Shown: piece by piece, positions 15,610 through 24,190 of the stretch
Layout of the letters: every line of letters starts with the position of its first letter
Numbering within the stretch: the first letter of the stretch is position 1
From: an uncultured Collinsella sp.
Lineage (GTDB): Bacteria > Actinomycetota > Coriobacteriia > Coriobacteriales > Coriobacteriaceae
Assembly (NCBI GenBank): GCA_902491395.1
Contig: CABUHO010000002.1
Coordinates: 62,001 to 126,000, forward strand
Direction of reading: 5' to 3'
DNA: 64,000 nt
Translations under genes and position numbers: made by a program
Notes under the pieces: generated by a model
Told to the model about the DNA's origin: nothing
Seen by the model: only the letters and a program-made list of their open reading frames with translations
The model's database searches: none

Positions 15610-17310
15610 TTATTCGCCGGCGGGCGGTTGTGGTGCGGCCGAAGACGGGGTCGAGCCCTCGCCACCATTCTGGCGCGGCTTGCGGGAACGGCGACGGCGA
15701 CGGCGCTTTTGACCCTGGTCGGCCGAGCCCTCGCCACCGCGATCTTCGCGCGACTCGCGCTCGTCGCGAGCGGCGCCACGCGAAGCCTTGGCAGCCGCTC
15801 CCCCGCCATCTCCGGGACGACGGCGCGTGACCTTGACCTCGCCATCCGAGACCTGATCGGCAACGGAGGGCACTGAGGGCTTCTGTTGCGCGCCCGAGGA
15901 ATGGCGACGGCGCGGACGCGGCGCGCGCTCATCCTCGCCACGTGACTTGCCGCCCTTGTCGGCAGGCGCATCGGAACCCGAGGGACCCTTGGAAGCGGCA
16001 CCGGCCTCGCGAGCAGCTGCGGCGCGGAAGGCATCCTCGCGCTCCTCGCTCGACAGGTGACGGCGGCGACGGCGCGTGGGGTTCATGCCACCGCCGCGGT
16101 TTTGCTGCTGAGGCTGCTGAGTCTCGCGCTCGCGGGAGGAGTTCTTGCCTGCAGCTGCAGCCTCGCCGACATCGCCCGAGCCCGCGCGCTTGCGACGACG
16201 ACGGCCACCGGCGGCCTCCTCGGCCTCGGGTGCCTCGGCCTTACCACGGCCCTTTCCGCGGCCACGGCCCTCGCCCTGGCCCTGACCGGCGCGAGCATCG
16301 GAATCGGCATCGCGACGACGGCGCTTGGGCATCGACGTACCGGCCAGACGGTCGGCGCTCGACAGGCCATCGCCCACGTCGACGCCGTTCTCGCGGTCGA
16401 GCTCCATGAGCGCCAGGCGCATCTCGGGCGACTCGATGCGCTCGAGCACGTCGCGCGTCACACAGTCGGGGCGGCAGTTGCAGCCCTGCTCGGCGGCCTT
16501 CTTTTTGCAGCCCTCCGAGCAGGTCATATCGGCCAGGTTGACCTTAAAGACCTTGCCGTTCTCCAGGCGCAGCACCAGCTGCTCACGCGGCGTGTCATAT
16601 TCCTGAATACGCGCCTTGCCGAGCGGCGTATCGATGAGCGTCTTCTTTTTGGGCGCACGGCTCTTAAAGTCCTTGTACGCTTCGAACTCGTAGCGCAGGC
16701 AGCACATCAGGCGGCCGCACACGCCGCTGATCTTGGAGGAATTGAGCGGCAGGTCCTGCTCTTTTGCCATGCGGATCGAGACGGGCTCAAACTGTCCGCC
16801 AAAGCGCGTGCAGCAGAGCTCCTGGCCGCACTGGGCATAGCCGCCCACCAGGCGAGTCTCGTCGCGCACGCCGATCTGGCGCATGTCGACGCGAATGTGC
16901 AGCGTCGAGGACAGATCCTTGACGAGCTGACGAAAATCGACGCGCTCCTCGGCAGCAAAGTAGAACACGGCCTTCTCGCCGCCAAACAGGTACTCGACGC
17001 CGACCGGCTTCATCTCGAGGTCGAGCTCTTTGACCAGACGGCGGAAATCGACCATCGCCTCGTCGCCCTGGATGGCCAGGTCATCGGCAAGCTGCAGGTC
17101 GATGTCGCTCGCCACGCGCAGCACGGGCTTGAGCGGCTGACCGATCTCTTCTTGCGGCACCTCGAAGGGATCGGCCGTGACCAAGCCGATCTCGGTTCCG
17201 CGCTCGGTGGAGCAAATGGCATAATCGGCCTCGAGGATATCCAGGTCCTGCGGGTCGAACCACAGGTCGCGCGAGGCGTAGGTAAACTTAACGGGTACGA
17301 CTAACGGCAT
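15610..17310 (-). CDS. ricT: PSP1/RicT (YaaT) family protein with a long basic disordered tail
   Basis: 566 residues. Residues 1-290 are the PSP1 domain: a Cys motif GYAQCGQELCCTRFGG (about 156-171), then GVCGRLMCCLRYEFEAY. RicT proteins with these Cys residues carry an iron-sulfur cluster in the RicA-RicF-RicT complex that assists RNase Y in RNA processing. A further Cys cluster (CSEGCKKK...GCNCRPDC, about 273-291) follows. The remaining 270 residues are low complexity, rich in Arg, Gly, Ala and Glu (RRRRR, GRGRGKGRGK), as in RNA-binding tails. The domain usually stands alone at about 280 residues. The start overlaps the holB stop by 10 bases. Confidence 0.88.
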   Translation of the reverse strand: MPLVVPVKFTYASRDLWFDPQDLDILEADYAICSTERGTEIGLVTADPFEVPQEEIGQPLKPVLRVASDIDLQLADDLAIQGDEAMVDFRRLVKELDLEMKPVGVEYLFGGEKAVFYFAAEERVDFRQLVKDLSSTLHIRVDMRQIGVRDETRLVGGYAQCGQELCCTRFGGQFEPVSIRMAKEQDLPLNSSKISGVCGRLMCCLRYEFEAYKDFKSRAPKKKTLIDTPLGKARIQEYDTPREQLVLRLENGKVFKVNLADMTCSEGCKKKAAEQGCNCRPDCVTRDVLERIESPEMRLALMELDRENGVDVGDGLSSADRLAGTSMPKRRRRDADSDARAGQGQGEGRGRGKGRGKAEAPEAEEAAGGRRRRKRAGSGDVGEAAAAGKNSSRERETQQPQQQNRGGGMNPTRRRRRHLSSEEREDAFRAAAAREAGAASKGPSGSDAPADKGGKSRGEDERAPRPRRRHSSGAQQKPSVPSVADQVSDGEVKVTRRRPGDGGGAAAKASRGAARDERESREDRGGEGSADQGQKRRRRRRSRKPRQNGGEGSTPSSAAPQPPAGE

Positions 17311-18428
17311 TTCAGTGCCTTCCTGATATCGAACAGCATGACCTCGATGGCCAGCTGGGGAGTAACGTTTCTGGCGATGTTGCGCTCGGCGGTCGCGACC
17401 GCCTCGAGCGCCTGGGTGGCACCCGCAACATTGGTCGCGGCGGCAAGCCGACCGATCGTGTCGCGCACATCCTCGTTCACCACGTCGGCCGCCTCGTCCT
17501 GAAGTGTCAGCAGCACGTCGCGCATGAGCGTCCGCGCGCTCGCCAGCGCTTCCATGATACCCGAACGCTCGCGCGCGTTGAGTTCGCGCTTGTTGCGGTC
17601 CTCAAGCTGCTTCAATGCTCCACGCGACAGGTAGTCGGCGTTTTGCTCGAGTACCTTTTCCTGCGTGGACTTGACCTCGGCGAGCGGCGCCTTAACGGCG
17701 ACGATGAGCGACTTGGCGCGGCTGAGCACGTCGGCCTCGTCGGCGGCGATGAGCGAATCGATGGCGCGGACCATCTGGCGGCGAGCATCCTGGCGCTCGG
17801 CGCTCTTAAGAAACTCGATGCCGCGTGTGGGGCTTCCCGCCACGGCGACCGCCATGCGGCAACGCGCAGGGTCCTGACCGGTGGCGCGGCTCACGGCCTG
17901 CGCGGCGACGGCGGGCGATACCAGCCGAAACGGCACGCACTGGCAACGACTCACGATAGTGGGCAGCATCACGTCGGCCGAGGTGCCCAGCAAGATAAAC
18001 ATAACGCCCTCGGGCGGCTCCTCGAGCGTTTTGAGCAGTGCGTTGGCGGTGTTGGCACGCAGTTGCTCGGCACGGTCGATGATGTAGACCTTTGCCTTGG
18101 CGCGGATGGGCGCCAGGGGCACGTCATCGAGCAGCTCGCGGGTCTGGGCAATGAGGTAACCCGTGGCGCTCTCGGGCGTGTAATAGTGCACGTCGGGGTG
18201 CGTATGGCGGGCGACGCGCACGCAGCTATCGCATGAGCCGCAGCCATCCTGCTCGCACAGGAAGGCTTGGGCGAGCGCCCACGCGGCGTCGAGCTTGCCC
18301 GCGCCGGGAGCGCCCAAAAACAGGTAGGCGTGCGATGCGCGACCGCTAGCGACGGCATTGGTCAAAAAGTCACGCACGCGCTCTTGGGTGTCGAGCTTGG
18401 CCAGCAGGCTTGCCTGAGCGGGGGCCAT
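17301..18428 (-). CDS. holB: DNA polymerase III delta-prime subunit
   Basis: 375 residues, an AAA+ clamp-loader subunit. The start at 18428 (MAPAQASLLAKL) has AAGGAGG 9 bases upstream inside the end of tmk. The P-loop-like GAPGAGK (39-45) is followed by Leu rather than Thr/Ser, fitting a subunit that does not hydrolyse ATP. A Cys4 zinc module follows (CEQDGCGSCDSC, near 63-74). The sensor SRC motif is present in TIVSRCQCVPF. It lies in the usual tmk-holB-ricT order. The stop is 2 bases past nothing but ricT's own start, so coupling is likely. Confidence 0.92.
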   Translation of the reverse strand: MAPAQASLLAKLDTQERVRDFLTNAVASGRASHAYLFLGAPGAGKLDAAWALAQAFLCEQDGCGSCDSCVRVARHTHPDVHYYTPESATGYLIAQTRELLDDVPLAPIRAKAKVYIIDRAEQLRANTANALLKTLEEPPEGVMFILLGTSADVMLPTIVSRCQCVPFRLVSPAVAAQAVSRATGQDPARCRMAVAVAGSPTRGIEFLKSAERQDARRQMVRAIDSLIAADEADVLSRAKSLIVAVKAPLAEVKSTQEKVLEQNADYLSRGALKQLEDRNKRELNARERSGIMEALASARTLMRDVLLTLQDEAADVVNEDVRDTIGRLAAATNVAGATQALEAVATAERNIARNVTPQLAIEVMLFDIRKALKCR

Positions 18429-18429
18429 G

Positions 18430-19113
18430 TTACTCGGCCTCCTTGGCAAGCGCGGCGGCGACGGCTTCCCGCGGAATGTCGAGACCGTACGCGCGAACCT
18501 GCTCGACCGTCTTCTCGAAGACTTTCTCGACGGTCGTAGTGGCGTCGATGAGCTTTACGCGGTTTGGCTCCTCGGCAGCAATTGCGCAAAACCCCTCGTA
18601 GACACGCTCCTGGAATGCCATGCCCTTGGCCTCCATGCGATCCGCCGCGCCACGGGCTGCCATGCGTAGCGCCGCCTGCTCGGGCGTGATGTGGTAGACG
18701 AGTGTGAGCGCCGGGTGCGTTCCCGCGACGGCCAGGTTGTTGGCGTCGCGCACCATCTGGCGATCGAGGCCGTCGGCAAATGCCTGGTAGCAGGTCGTGG
18801 AATCGTAGAAGCGATCGCACAGGACCACCTTGCCGGCCGCAAGGGCGGGGGCTATGACCTCGTGCACCAACTGGGCGCGCGCCGCCTCGTAGAGCAGCAA
18901 CTCGCAGGTATCGCCCATCGCCGTGTTGGCGGGGTCGAGCAGCAGGGCGCGAATCTTTTCGCTGATGGCAGTGCCACCCGGCTCGCGCAGAGTTACGACC
19001 TGATAGCCAGCGAGTTCGAGCGCGCGGGCAAGCAGGCGCGCCTGCGTGGACTTGCCGGCACCGTCGACGCCCTCGAGCGTGATAAAGCTATGTTGAGCAG
19101 GCTCAAAAGCCAT
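18430..19113 (-). CDS. tmk: Thymidylate kinase
   Basis: 227 residues. It phosphorylates dTMP to dTDP in the cytoplasm. The P-loop is EGVDGAGKST (14-23), the substrate motif is LCDRFYDST with the DR(F/Y) pair, and the lid region MAARGAADRMEAKGMAFQERV is typical of bacterial enzymes. The ATG follows GGAAGGGG. It is first in the tmk-holB-ricT-comFC run, with 1 base between its stop and the holB start. Confidence 0.95.
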   Translation of the reverse strand: MAFEPAQHSFITLEGVDGAGKSTQARLLARALELAGYQVVTLREPGGTAISEKIRALLLDPANTAMGDTCELLLYEAARAQLVHEVIAPALAAGKVVLCDRFYDSTTCYQAFADGLDRQMVRDANNLAVAGTHPALTLVYHITPEQAALRMAARGAADRMEAKGMAFQERVYEGFCAIAAEEPNRVKLIDATTTVEKVFEKTVEQVRAYGLDIPREAVAAALAKEAE

Positions 19114-19222
19114 GGGCGCAGCCCCTTCCTACAAGGCGCGTAAATGCAGATATATCAACCAAGCCATGATACCCCAGTGCTCGGCGCGTCCCCAATGGCT
19201 AAAGGCGCCTTTCCAAAGTTGC

Positions 19223-19277
19223 GGTGAAATAGGGACTGATTGAAGCTCTGAGACCGCCAAACAGCCCCTATTTCACC
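19223..19277. repeat. Intergenic inverted repeat (GGTGAAATAGGG)
   Basis: GGTGAAATAGGG (19223-19234) pairs with CCCTATTTCACC (19266-19277), with CTG/CAG extending inside. The loop is about 30 bases. It lies between tmk and the zinc-ribbon gene, which are divergent, so it is not a simple terminator. See the related intergenic repeats at 20343, 41208 and 54870. Confidence 0.6.
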
Positions 19278-19352
19278 TTAACGTATGATGGGGAATTTTG
19301 GATGCTGGGTATAATCGTCGTATTGCATTGAAATGTGGCGAAAGGAGTGGCA

Positions 19353-20336
19353 ATGTCTCGGTATTGCGCCTCGTGCGGCAAGCTTCTTGCAGATGATGCC
19401 AAGTTCTGCACCTCGTGCGGTGCACCCGTTGAGCAAACAGCCGCGAGCGATAGCCAGCCCGCTTTTGAGCAGACCGGCTCCCTTGATACGCCGCAAGCCA
19501 AGGCGGACGACTCCCTCGCCTATAGCCCCGACCCCGCCGTAAGGACCGAGGCCGTCGAGACCACGCAGCGCATACCCGTCGCGAGCGGCTCGCCCCAACA
19601 GCAGCCGGCTCCCGCATACGCACCCGCTTCGCCACAGACCCCCGCTCCCAAAAAGAGCGGCACCGGGCCGCTTATCGCCGTTATCGTTGTGTTGGTGGCG
19701 ATCATCATCGCCCTGGTCGTCTTCTTTGTGATCAAACCGTTCGACAACGCCGCCACGCAGACGACCGCCGAGGTAACCAAGCTGCACCGCGATGTCGACG
19801 ACGATGACCTAAAGCCTCTCGGCGATCCCAACAGCCTGTACGACGATGATGACGATGACGACGAGGATGGCGGCGAAGCAACGCTCTCCGAGCAGAACCT
19901 CTACCGCCGACTGAGCGAATACTACGACCTGCTCGAAGATCTCGACAGCCAGGTCCGTGGTTGCGCGCAGAACTTCAACGGCAACTATCTGGAAGAGGAT
20001 CGAACCACCCGTCAAAATCTCGCCGACGTCGCCGAGCGCACGGAGGACACCATCGAGCAGTATTACGACATCGTCGAGGACCTGGACGTCCCGACGAGCT
20101 CCAAGAACTACAGCTCCTGGAAGGACATCATCGCCCTGTACGACGACTTGGATCACCGCATTGACGCAATCTGTGATGCCTGGGAGATCAGCCTGAAATA
20201 CGCCAAGCCTGCGGACCACAAGAATGAGATCGTGGCGCCGCTGTCGCGCGACAACGTGGCGGGCACCAATGACAATAAGTACCGCCTAGACTTTGAGGAG
20301 CGCTACCCCGGCGCCAAACCCGTCGAAGTGAACTAG
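19353..20336 (+). CDS. Zinc-ribbon membrane protein of unknown function
   Basis: 327 residues from the ATG at 19353, chosen for AAAGGAG just upstream. The N-terminus is a zinc ribbon (CASCGKLLADDAKFCTSCG, about 5-23). A Pro/Gln/Ala-rich linker and one transmembrane helix follow (about 104-127, GPLIAVIVVLVAIIIALVVF). The rest is extracytoplasmic: a Asp-rich run (DDDDDDDEDGGE) and then a helical region with many Tyr and Asp residues. This layout of zinc ribbon inside and helical domain outside is common in Actinobacteria and Firmicutes. The function is not known. Confidence 0.75.
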   Translation: MSRYCASCGKLLADDAKFCTSCGAPVEQTAASDSQPAFEQTGSLDTPQAKADDSLAYSPDPAVRTEAVETTQRIPVASGSPQQQPAPAYAPASPQTPAPKKSGTGPLIAVIVVLVAIIIALVVFFVIKPFDNAATQTTAEVTKLHRDVDDDDLKPLGDPNSLYDDDDDDDEDGGEATLSEQNLYRRLSEYYDLLEDLDSQVRGCAQNFNGNYLEEDRTTRQNLADVAERTEDTIEQYYDIVEDLDVPTSSKNYSSWKDIIALYDDLDHRIDAICDAWEISLKYAKPADHKNEIVAPLSRDNVAGTNDNKYRLDFEERYPGAKPVEVN

Positions 20337-20342
20337 TCGTTC

Positions 20343-20380
20343 GGGACGTTCTTAAACGACTAGTCATTAAAGAACGTCCC
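20343..20380. repeat. Inverted repeat GGGACGTTCTT
   Basis: GGGACGTTCTT (20343-20353) with AAGAACGTCCC (20370-20380). A second dyad, ACTAGTCGTT/AACGACTAGT, overlaps it. It ends in GTCCCCAATG, a word that recurs at 19188 and 52425. It comes directly after the zinc-ribbon stop. Confidence 0.6.
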
Positions 20381-20394
20381 CAATGACTAACTAC

Positions 20395-20434
20395 AAAAAA
20401 CGAGCGAGGATTTTGAGGTCCTCGCTCGTTTTTG
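20395..20434. terminator. Bidirectional terminator between convergent genes
   Basis: CGAGCGAGGA (20401-20410) pairs with TCCTCGCTCG (20419-20428). It is flanked by AAAAAA on the left and TTTTTG on the right, so it can end both the zinc-ribbon gene and topA. Confidence 0.9.
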
Positions 20435-20460
20435 TTTTGGGCAATGTTTCGACTGCGTCG

Positions 20461-23034
20461 TTACTTGTCGGCCTTCTTGGCCGTTGTCTTCTTGGCGGCC
20501 GTCTTTTTGGCCGTCGTTGTCTTCTTCGCCGTCGAAGTCTTCTTGGCCGTACTCGTCTTGGTCGCAGTCTTGCGGCCGCGGGCGGGCTTCTTTTCCTTGG
20601 TCGGGCAATCCATGTTGACGCAAATACGCCACGGGCCGCGCGCCGTGTTGACCACCACGATGGGGGCGCCGCACTCGGGACAGGTCTCGCCCGTCGCCTC
20701 GAGCTTGCCGCGCGCCGGCAGCGGATAGCTCACGCCGCAGTCGTCGTAGTTGGTGCAGCGGATAAAGCGCTTACCGCTCTTCTCGCTCTTGTGCGCGATC
20801 AGGTCGCCATGGCGTCCGGCCTCGGCACACACTTTGCACTCGCCCACCTTAAGGTCGGGCTCGTAGTTGGTGGGACACGTGGGGTTCACGCAAATCTCGA
20901 AGGCCTTCTGGCGGAACGGCTGGCACTTGATGCGCGGCGCGCCGCACTCGGGGCACACCGCCGCCTCGCCCTCGAGCGGGCTCACCTTGACGCCGCTCGG
21001 CACCGGATAGGTCACGTCGCAGTCGGGCCAGCCCATGCAGCCGATAAAGCTGCCGCGGGTCTTGGCGCTCGTCTTCATGACCAGGTCCTTGCCGCACTTG
21101 GGGCAGGCGCCCACGCGCGCATCGGCCGTGACGGCGTCGCTGATGGCGTCGCCGAGCTCCTGCGTGTGCTTGAGCAGCTCGTCGAGCACGCCGGCCAGCA
21201 GCGCGCGCGAGTGCGTCACGACATGCTCTTCGGTGTCCTCGCCGCGCTCCACGCGGGTCATGTCGCCGTCGAGTTCGCTGGTCATATCGGGGCTCGTGAT
21301 GCGCGGGGCAAACTGCGTCAGCGCGTCGATGATGGCGATGCCCAGCTGGCTCGGCTCAACGGGATCATTTTTGAGGTAGCGCACGGCATACAGGCGCTCG
21401 ATGATGCTCGCGCGCGTGGACTTGGTACCCAGGCCGCGCTTTTCCATCTCCTGCACGAGCTTGCCCTGGCTGTAGCGCGCGGGCGGCTCGGTCTGCTTGG
21501 CCTCGAGCTTCATGTCGAACACGTCGACCGTGTCGCCCTGCTCCAGCGGCGGCATCTGCTCGTCGCGTTTAAGGCCGTACGGGTAGGCCTCGCGGAAGCC
21601 CGGGGTCACGAGCACGTCGCCCGAGGCCACGAACGGCTCGCCGTTGACGTCGAGCTCGAGCTTGGTGTTCTCGATGGTCGCGGGCCCCATGAGCGTTGCC
21701 AGGAAGCGACGGGCGATGAGGTCGTAGAGCTTGCGCTGGCCGCCGTCGAGCGTGGACGGATCGCCCTCGCCCGTGGGATAGATAGGCGGGTGGTCGGTGG
21801 TCTCGACCTTGCCGCGCGTGGGCTTCATGGGACCGGCGAGTACCTTTTTGCACACGGGCGCCAGCGCCGGGTTGATCTTTGCCAGGTCGCTCACCACGGC
21901 GCCCAGATCGAGCGTCGCAGGGTACACGGTATTGTCGACACGCGGGTAGCTGATGAGGCCGGCCATGTAGAGGGACTCGGCGATGCGCATCGTACGCGCA
22001 GGCGAGATGCCCTCGGCTGCGGCGGCAGCTTGCAGCGATGTCGTCGCAAACGGCGTGGGCGGCTGCTGCTTACGCGAGCGCTTGGTCACCGCGGCAACGG
22101 TCGCCGTCTTGGCACCGTCGACGTGACCATACGCCGTCTCGGCAGCATCTTTGTCGGTAAAGCGCGCCGTCTTGTGCGCGATCTTAAAGCGATCGTCCTC
22201 GGCGGCGCCCTGCGCGGCACCCATGCCGCGAATCTGCCAATAGTCCTCGGGCACAAACGCCATGCGCTCGCGCTCGCGCTCAACCACCAGAGCGAGCGTC
22301 GGCGTCTGCACGCGGCCGGCAGAGCGCACGTTGCCAAAGCCGCCAAACTTGGCGAGCGTCAGGTAGCGCGTGAGTACCGCGCCCCAAATGAGGTCGATGT
22401 GCTGACGGCTCTCGCCGGCGTCGGCCAGATTCTGGTCGAGCGAGACGAGATTATCGAAGGCCTGAGTAATCTCGGCCTTGGTAAACGAAGAATACTGGGC
22501 GCGGGCAACCGGCAAGTCCGGCGCAACCTCGCGCACCTTGTTGAGGGCGTCCGAACCGATCAGCTCACCCTCGCGATCGAAGTCCGTAGCGATGATGACG
22601 CTGTCGGACTTTTTAGCGAGGTTCTTGAGCGAACGAATGAGCTCTTTCTCGGCCGGTAGCTTAATGACGGGCGCCCAGGTGAGATAGGGCAAGCTCTCGA
22701 GCTTCCAGCCCTTGATGGAAATGCCATCGGCAAGGAACGGCTTGCGCTTGGTGTCGTACGGTGGGCGGGCCAGGCCATCGGGCATATCGGCCGGCAACAT
22801 CTCGCCGTCCTCGGTGACCGAATACCAACCCAGCTTTTTATCGAACAGCACACTGTCGCAAAAATCGGGTGCCAGGATGTGACCGGCAAGGCCGATGGTC
22901 ACGCACTCCTCGCCCTTCCACTCAAAACGGTAGATGGCGGTGTTGTACACCTTGTCCTTTTTGGGCTTACCCGTGGACAGCCGCTCGGCGATTTGACGCG
23001 CGGCATCGTTTTTCTCGGCGATGATGAGCTTCAA
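20461..23034 (-). CDS. topA: DNA topoisomerase I, archaeal-like type IA
   Basis: 857 residues. The TOPRIM domain includes ATDFDREGE (150-157). The catalytic Tyr is Tyr363 in LISYPRVDNTVYP. Bacterial TopA usually reads YMRTDS, while YPR-DNTVYP is the archaeal form. The region SAGRVQTPTLALVVERER (about 238-255) is standard. The C-terminal third has four Cys4 zinc modules (CPKCG..CDV, CPECG..CVN, CKVC..DDC, CPECG..DCP). A tail of KKTSTAKK-like repeats follows, typical of DNA-binding tails in Actinobacteria. It relaxes negative supercoils. The start is TTG at 23034 after AGGAG. A terminator follows the stop. Confidence 0.9.
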   Translation of the reverse strand: MKLIIAEKNDAARQIAERLSTGKPKKDKVYNTAIYRFEWKGEECVTIGLAGHILAPDFCDSVLFDKKLGWYSVTEDGEMLPADMPDGLARPPYDTKRKPFLADGISIKGWKLESLPYLTWAPVIKLPAEKELIRSLKNLAKKSDSVIIATDFDREGELIGSDALNKVREVAPDLPVARAQYSSFTKAEITQAFDNLVSLDQNLADAGESRQHIDLIWGAVLTRYLTLAKFGGFGNVRSAGRVQTPTLALVVERERERMAFVPEDYWQIRGMGAAQGAAEDDRFKIAHKTARFTDKDAAETAYGHVDGAKTATVAAVTKRSRKQQPPTPFATTSLQAAAAAEGISPARTMRIAESLYMAGLISYPRVDNTVYPATLDLGAVVSDLAKINPALAPVCKKVLAGPMKPTRGKVETTDHPPIYPTGEGDPSTLDGGQRKLYDLIARRFLATLMGPATIENTKLELDVNGEPFVASGDVLVTPGFREAYPYGLKRDEQMPPLEQGDTVDVFDMKLEAKQTEPPARYSQGKLVQEMEKRGLGTKSTRASIIERLYAVRYLKNDPVEPSQLGIAIIDALTQFAPRITSPDMTSELDGDMTRVERGEDTEEHVVTHSRALLAGVLDELLKHTQELGDAISDAVTADARVGACPKCGKDLVMKTSAKTRGSFIGCMGWPDCDVTYPVPSGVKVSPLEGEAAVCPECGAPRIKCQPFRQKAFEICVNPTCPTNYEPDLKVGECKVCAEAGRHGDLIAHKSEKSGKRFIRCTNYDDCGVSYPLPARGKLEATGETCPECGAPIVVVNTARGPWRICVNMDCPTKEKKPARGRKTATKTSTAKKTSTAKKTTTAKKTAAKKTTAKKADK

Positions 23035-23088
23035 AAGAGGCTCCTATCTCGTATCTCTGCGGCTACGCCCGCCCGTATGGCGGCCGAC

Positions 23089-23772
23089 TTACGCCCTTGC
23101 TTGCTCAATCTGCCCGATGAGCCAATCGCACCAGGCATCCATGCCCTCGCCCTTGCGCGCGCTCACGGCAAACCGCGGCGCCTGCGGATTGAGGTCATCG
23201 AGTGTCTTAGTATACCTATCCATGTCAAAATCGAAAGCCGGAGCCACGTCGACCTTGTTAAGCAGCTGCGCGCCGGCGTGTTGGAAGATGCCCGGGTACT
23301 TGATGGGCTTGTCGTCGCCCTCGGGCACCGAGAGGATCATGATGGACAGGTTCTCGCCCAGGTCAAAGTCGACCGGGCAGACCAGGTTACCCACGTTTTC
23401 GATAAAGATGACATCGATGTTCTCCAGACCGACGGCCTGGTCGAAGGCGTCGACGGCCTCCATGATCATGTTGCCCTCGAGGTGGCACAGGCCGCCCGTG
23501 TTGATCTGGATGGCGGGCATGCCGGCTTCCTTCATGGTGATGGCGTCGACATCCGAGGCGATATCGCCCTCGATGACGGCACAGCGCAGGCCGGCTTTGT
23601 CACGCAGGCGCTCGTTGGTGCCCAGAATCGTGGTGGTCTTACCCGAGCCGGGGCTCGACAGCACGTTGATCACGTAGGTGTTCGTCTGCTCAAATCGCTG
23701 ACGCAGCTGATCTGCCAGGCGCTCGTTGCGCGACAGAATCGGCGATGCAATATCAATCGTTTTCTCGGCCAT
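23089..23772 (-). CDS. hypB: Nickel-incorporation GTPase HypB
   Basis: This 227-residue SIMIBI-class GTPase delivers nickel to hydrogenase (or urease) precursors. The P-loop SSPGSGKTTT starts at about residue 39. The metal-binding Cys-His is C96-H97 in NTGGLCHLEG. Further conserved segments are IFIENVGNLVCPVDFDLGE and the NKVD guanine motif. The His-rich N-terminal nickel-storage stretch of some HypB proteins is missing. AAGGAG precedes the ATG. It pairs with hypA directly upstream. No other hyp gene or hydrogenase is in the window. Confidence 0.94.
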   Translation of the reverse strand: MAEKTIDIASPILSRNERLADQLRQRFEQTNTYVINVLSSPGSGKTTTILGTNERLRDKAGLRCAVIEGDIASDVDAITMKEAGMPAIQINTGGLCHLEGNMIMEAVDAFDQAVGLENIDVIFIENVGNLVCPVDFDLGENLSIMILSVPEGDDKPIKYPGIFQHAGAQLLNKVDVAPAFDFDMDRYTKTLDDLNPQAPRFAVSARKGEGMDAWCDWLIGQIEQARA

Positions 23773-23827
23773 ACTTAGCGCTCCTTACTTTGGCCCCTTT
23801 ATACCCCATCACCAGATGGCTAGCGGG

Positions 23828-24184
23828 CTAATCGTCGGGGGTTTCGATTTCGATACTTGCGATATCGAGCTCGCGGCCGTGCAGTAGGCGCACGTGGGCA
23901 CCACCGCACTGGGGACAGCGACAGTGGAAGCGATCGTGGTCGAAAACCTCGCCGCAGTCCAGACACTCGCTTTGTGGATGGACCTCCTCCACGGCAAGCT
24001 CGCAGCCTCGCGTGAGCGGGTCCTCGTCGCGAAATGTCTCCCACGCAAAGTCGAGCGCCTCGCGCACGACCTCGGTCATATCCCCGATACGCAGCGTTAC
24101 CAAAACGGCGCGCGAGGCCCCCGCCCCACGCGCCGCGCGAATCACTGTATCGAGTATGCCGTTGACAATGCCAACCTCGTGCAT
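23828..24184 (-). CDS. hypA: Nickel metallochaperone HypA
   Basis: This 118-residue protein begins MHEVGIV, where His2 is the nickel ligand. A zinc-binding loop with two CxxC pairs (CLDCG... and CRCPQCGG) follows. It partners HypB in nickel insertion. GAGGAG upstream overlaps the end of tatC, 6 bases away. The hypA-hypB gap is 55 bases. The adjacency to tatAC suggests that a nickel enzyme or its partner subunit leaves by the Tat route. That is inference. Confidence 0.94.
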   Translation of the reverse strand: MHEVGIVNGILDTVIRAARGAGASRAVLVTLRIGDMTEVVREALDFAWETFRDEDPLTRGCELAVEEVHPQSECLDCGEVFDHDRFHCRCPQCGGAHVRLLHGRELDIASIEIETPDD

Positions 24185-24190
24185 ACCGAT

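Noticed and set aside
17301..18428. Broken P-loop in holB as a sign of a pseudogene
   Set aside because: Delta-prime subunits commonly lack a working ATP site. All other motifs and the reading frame are intact.
20383..22659. Plus-strand open frame of 758 codons
   Set aside because: It is antisense to topA, whose domains are unmistakable. Arg/Ala/His/Leu bias is that of a shadow frame.
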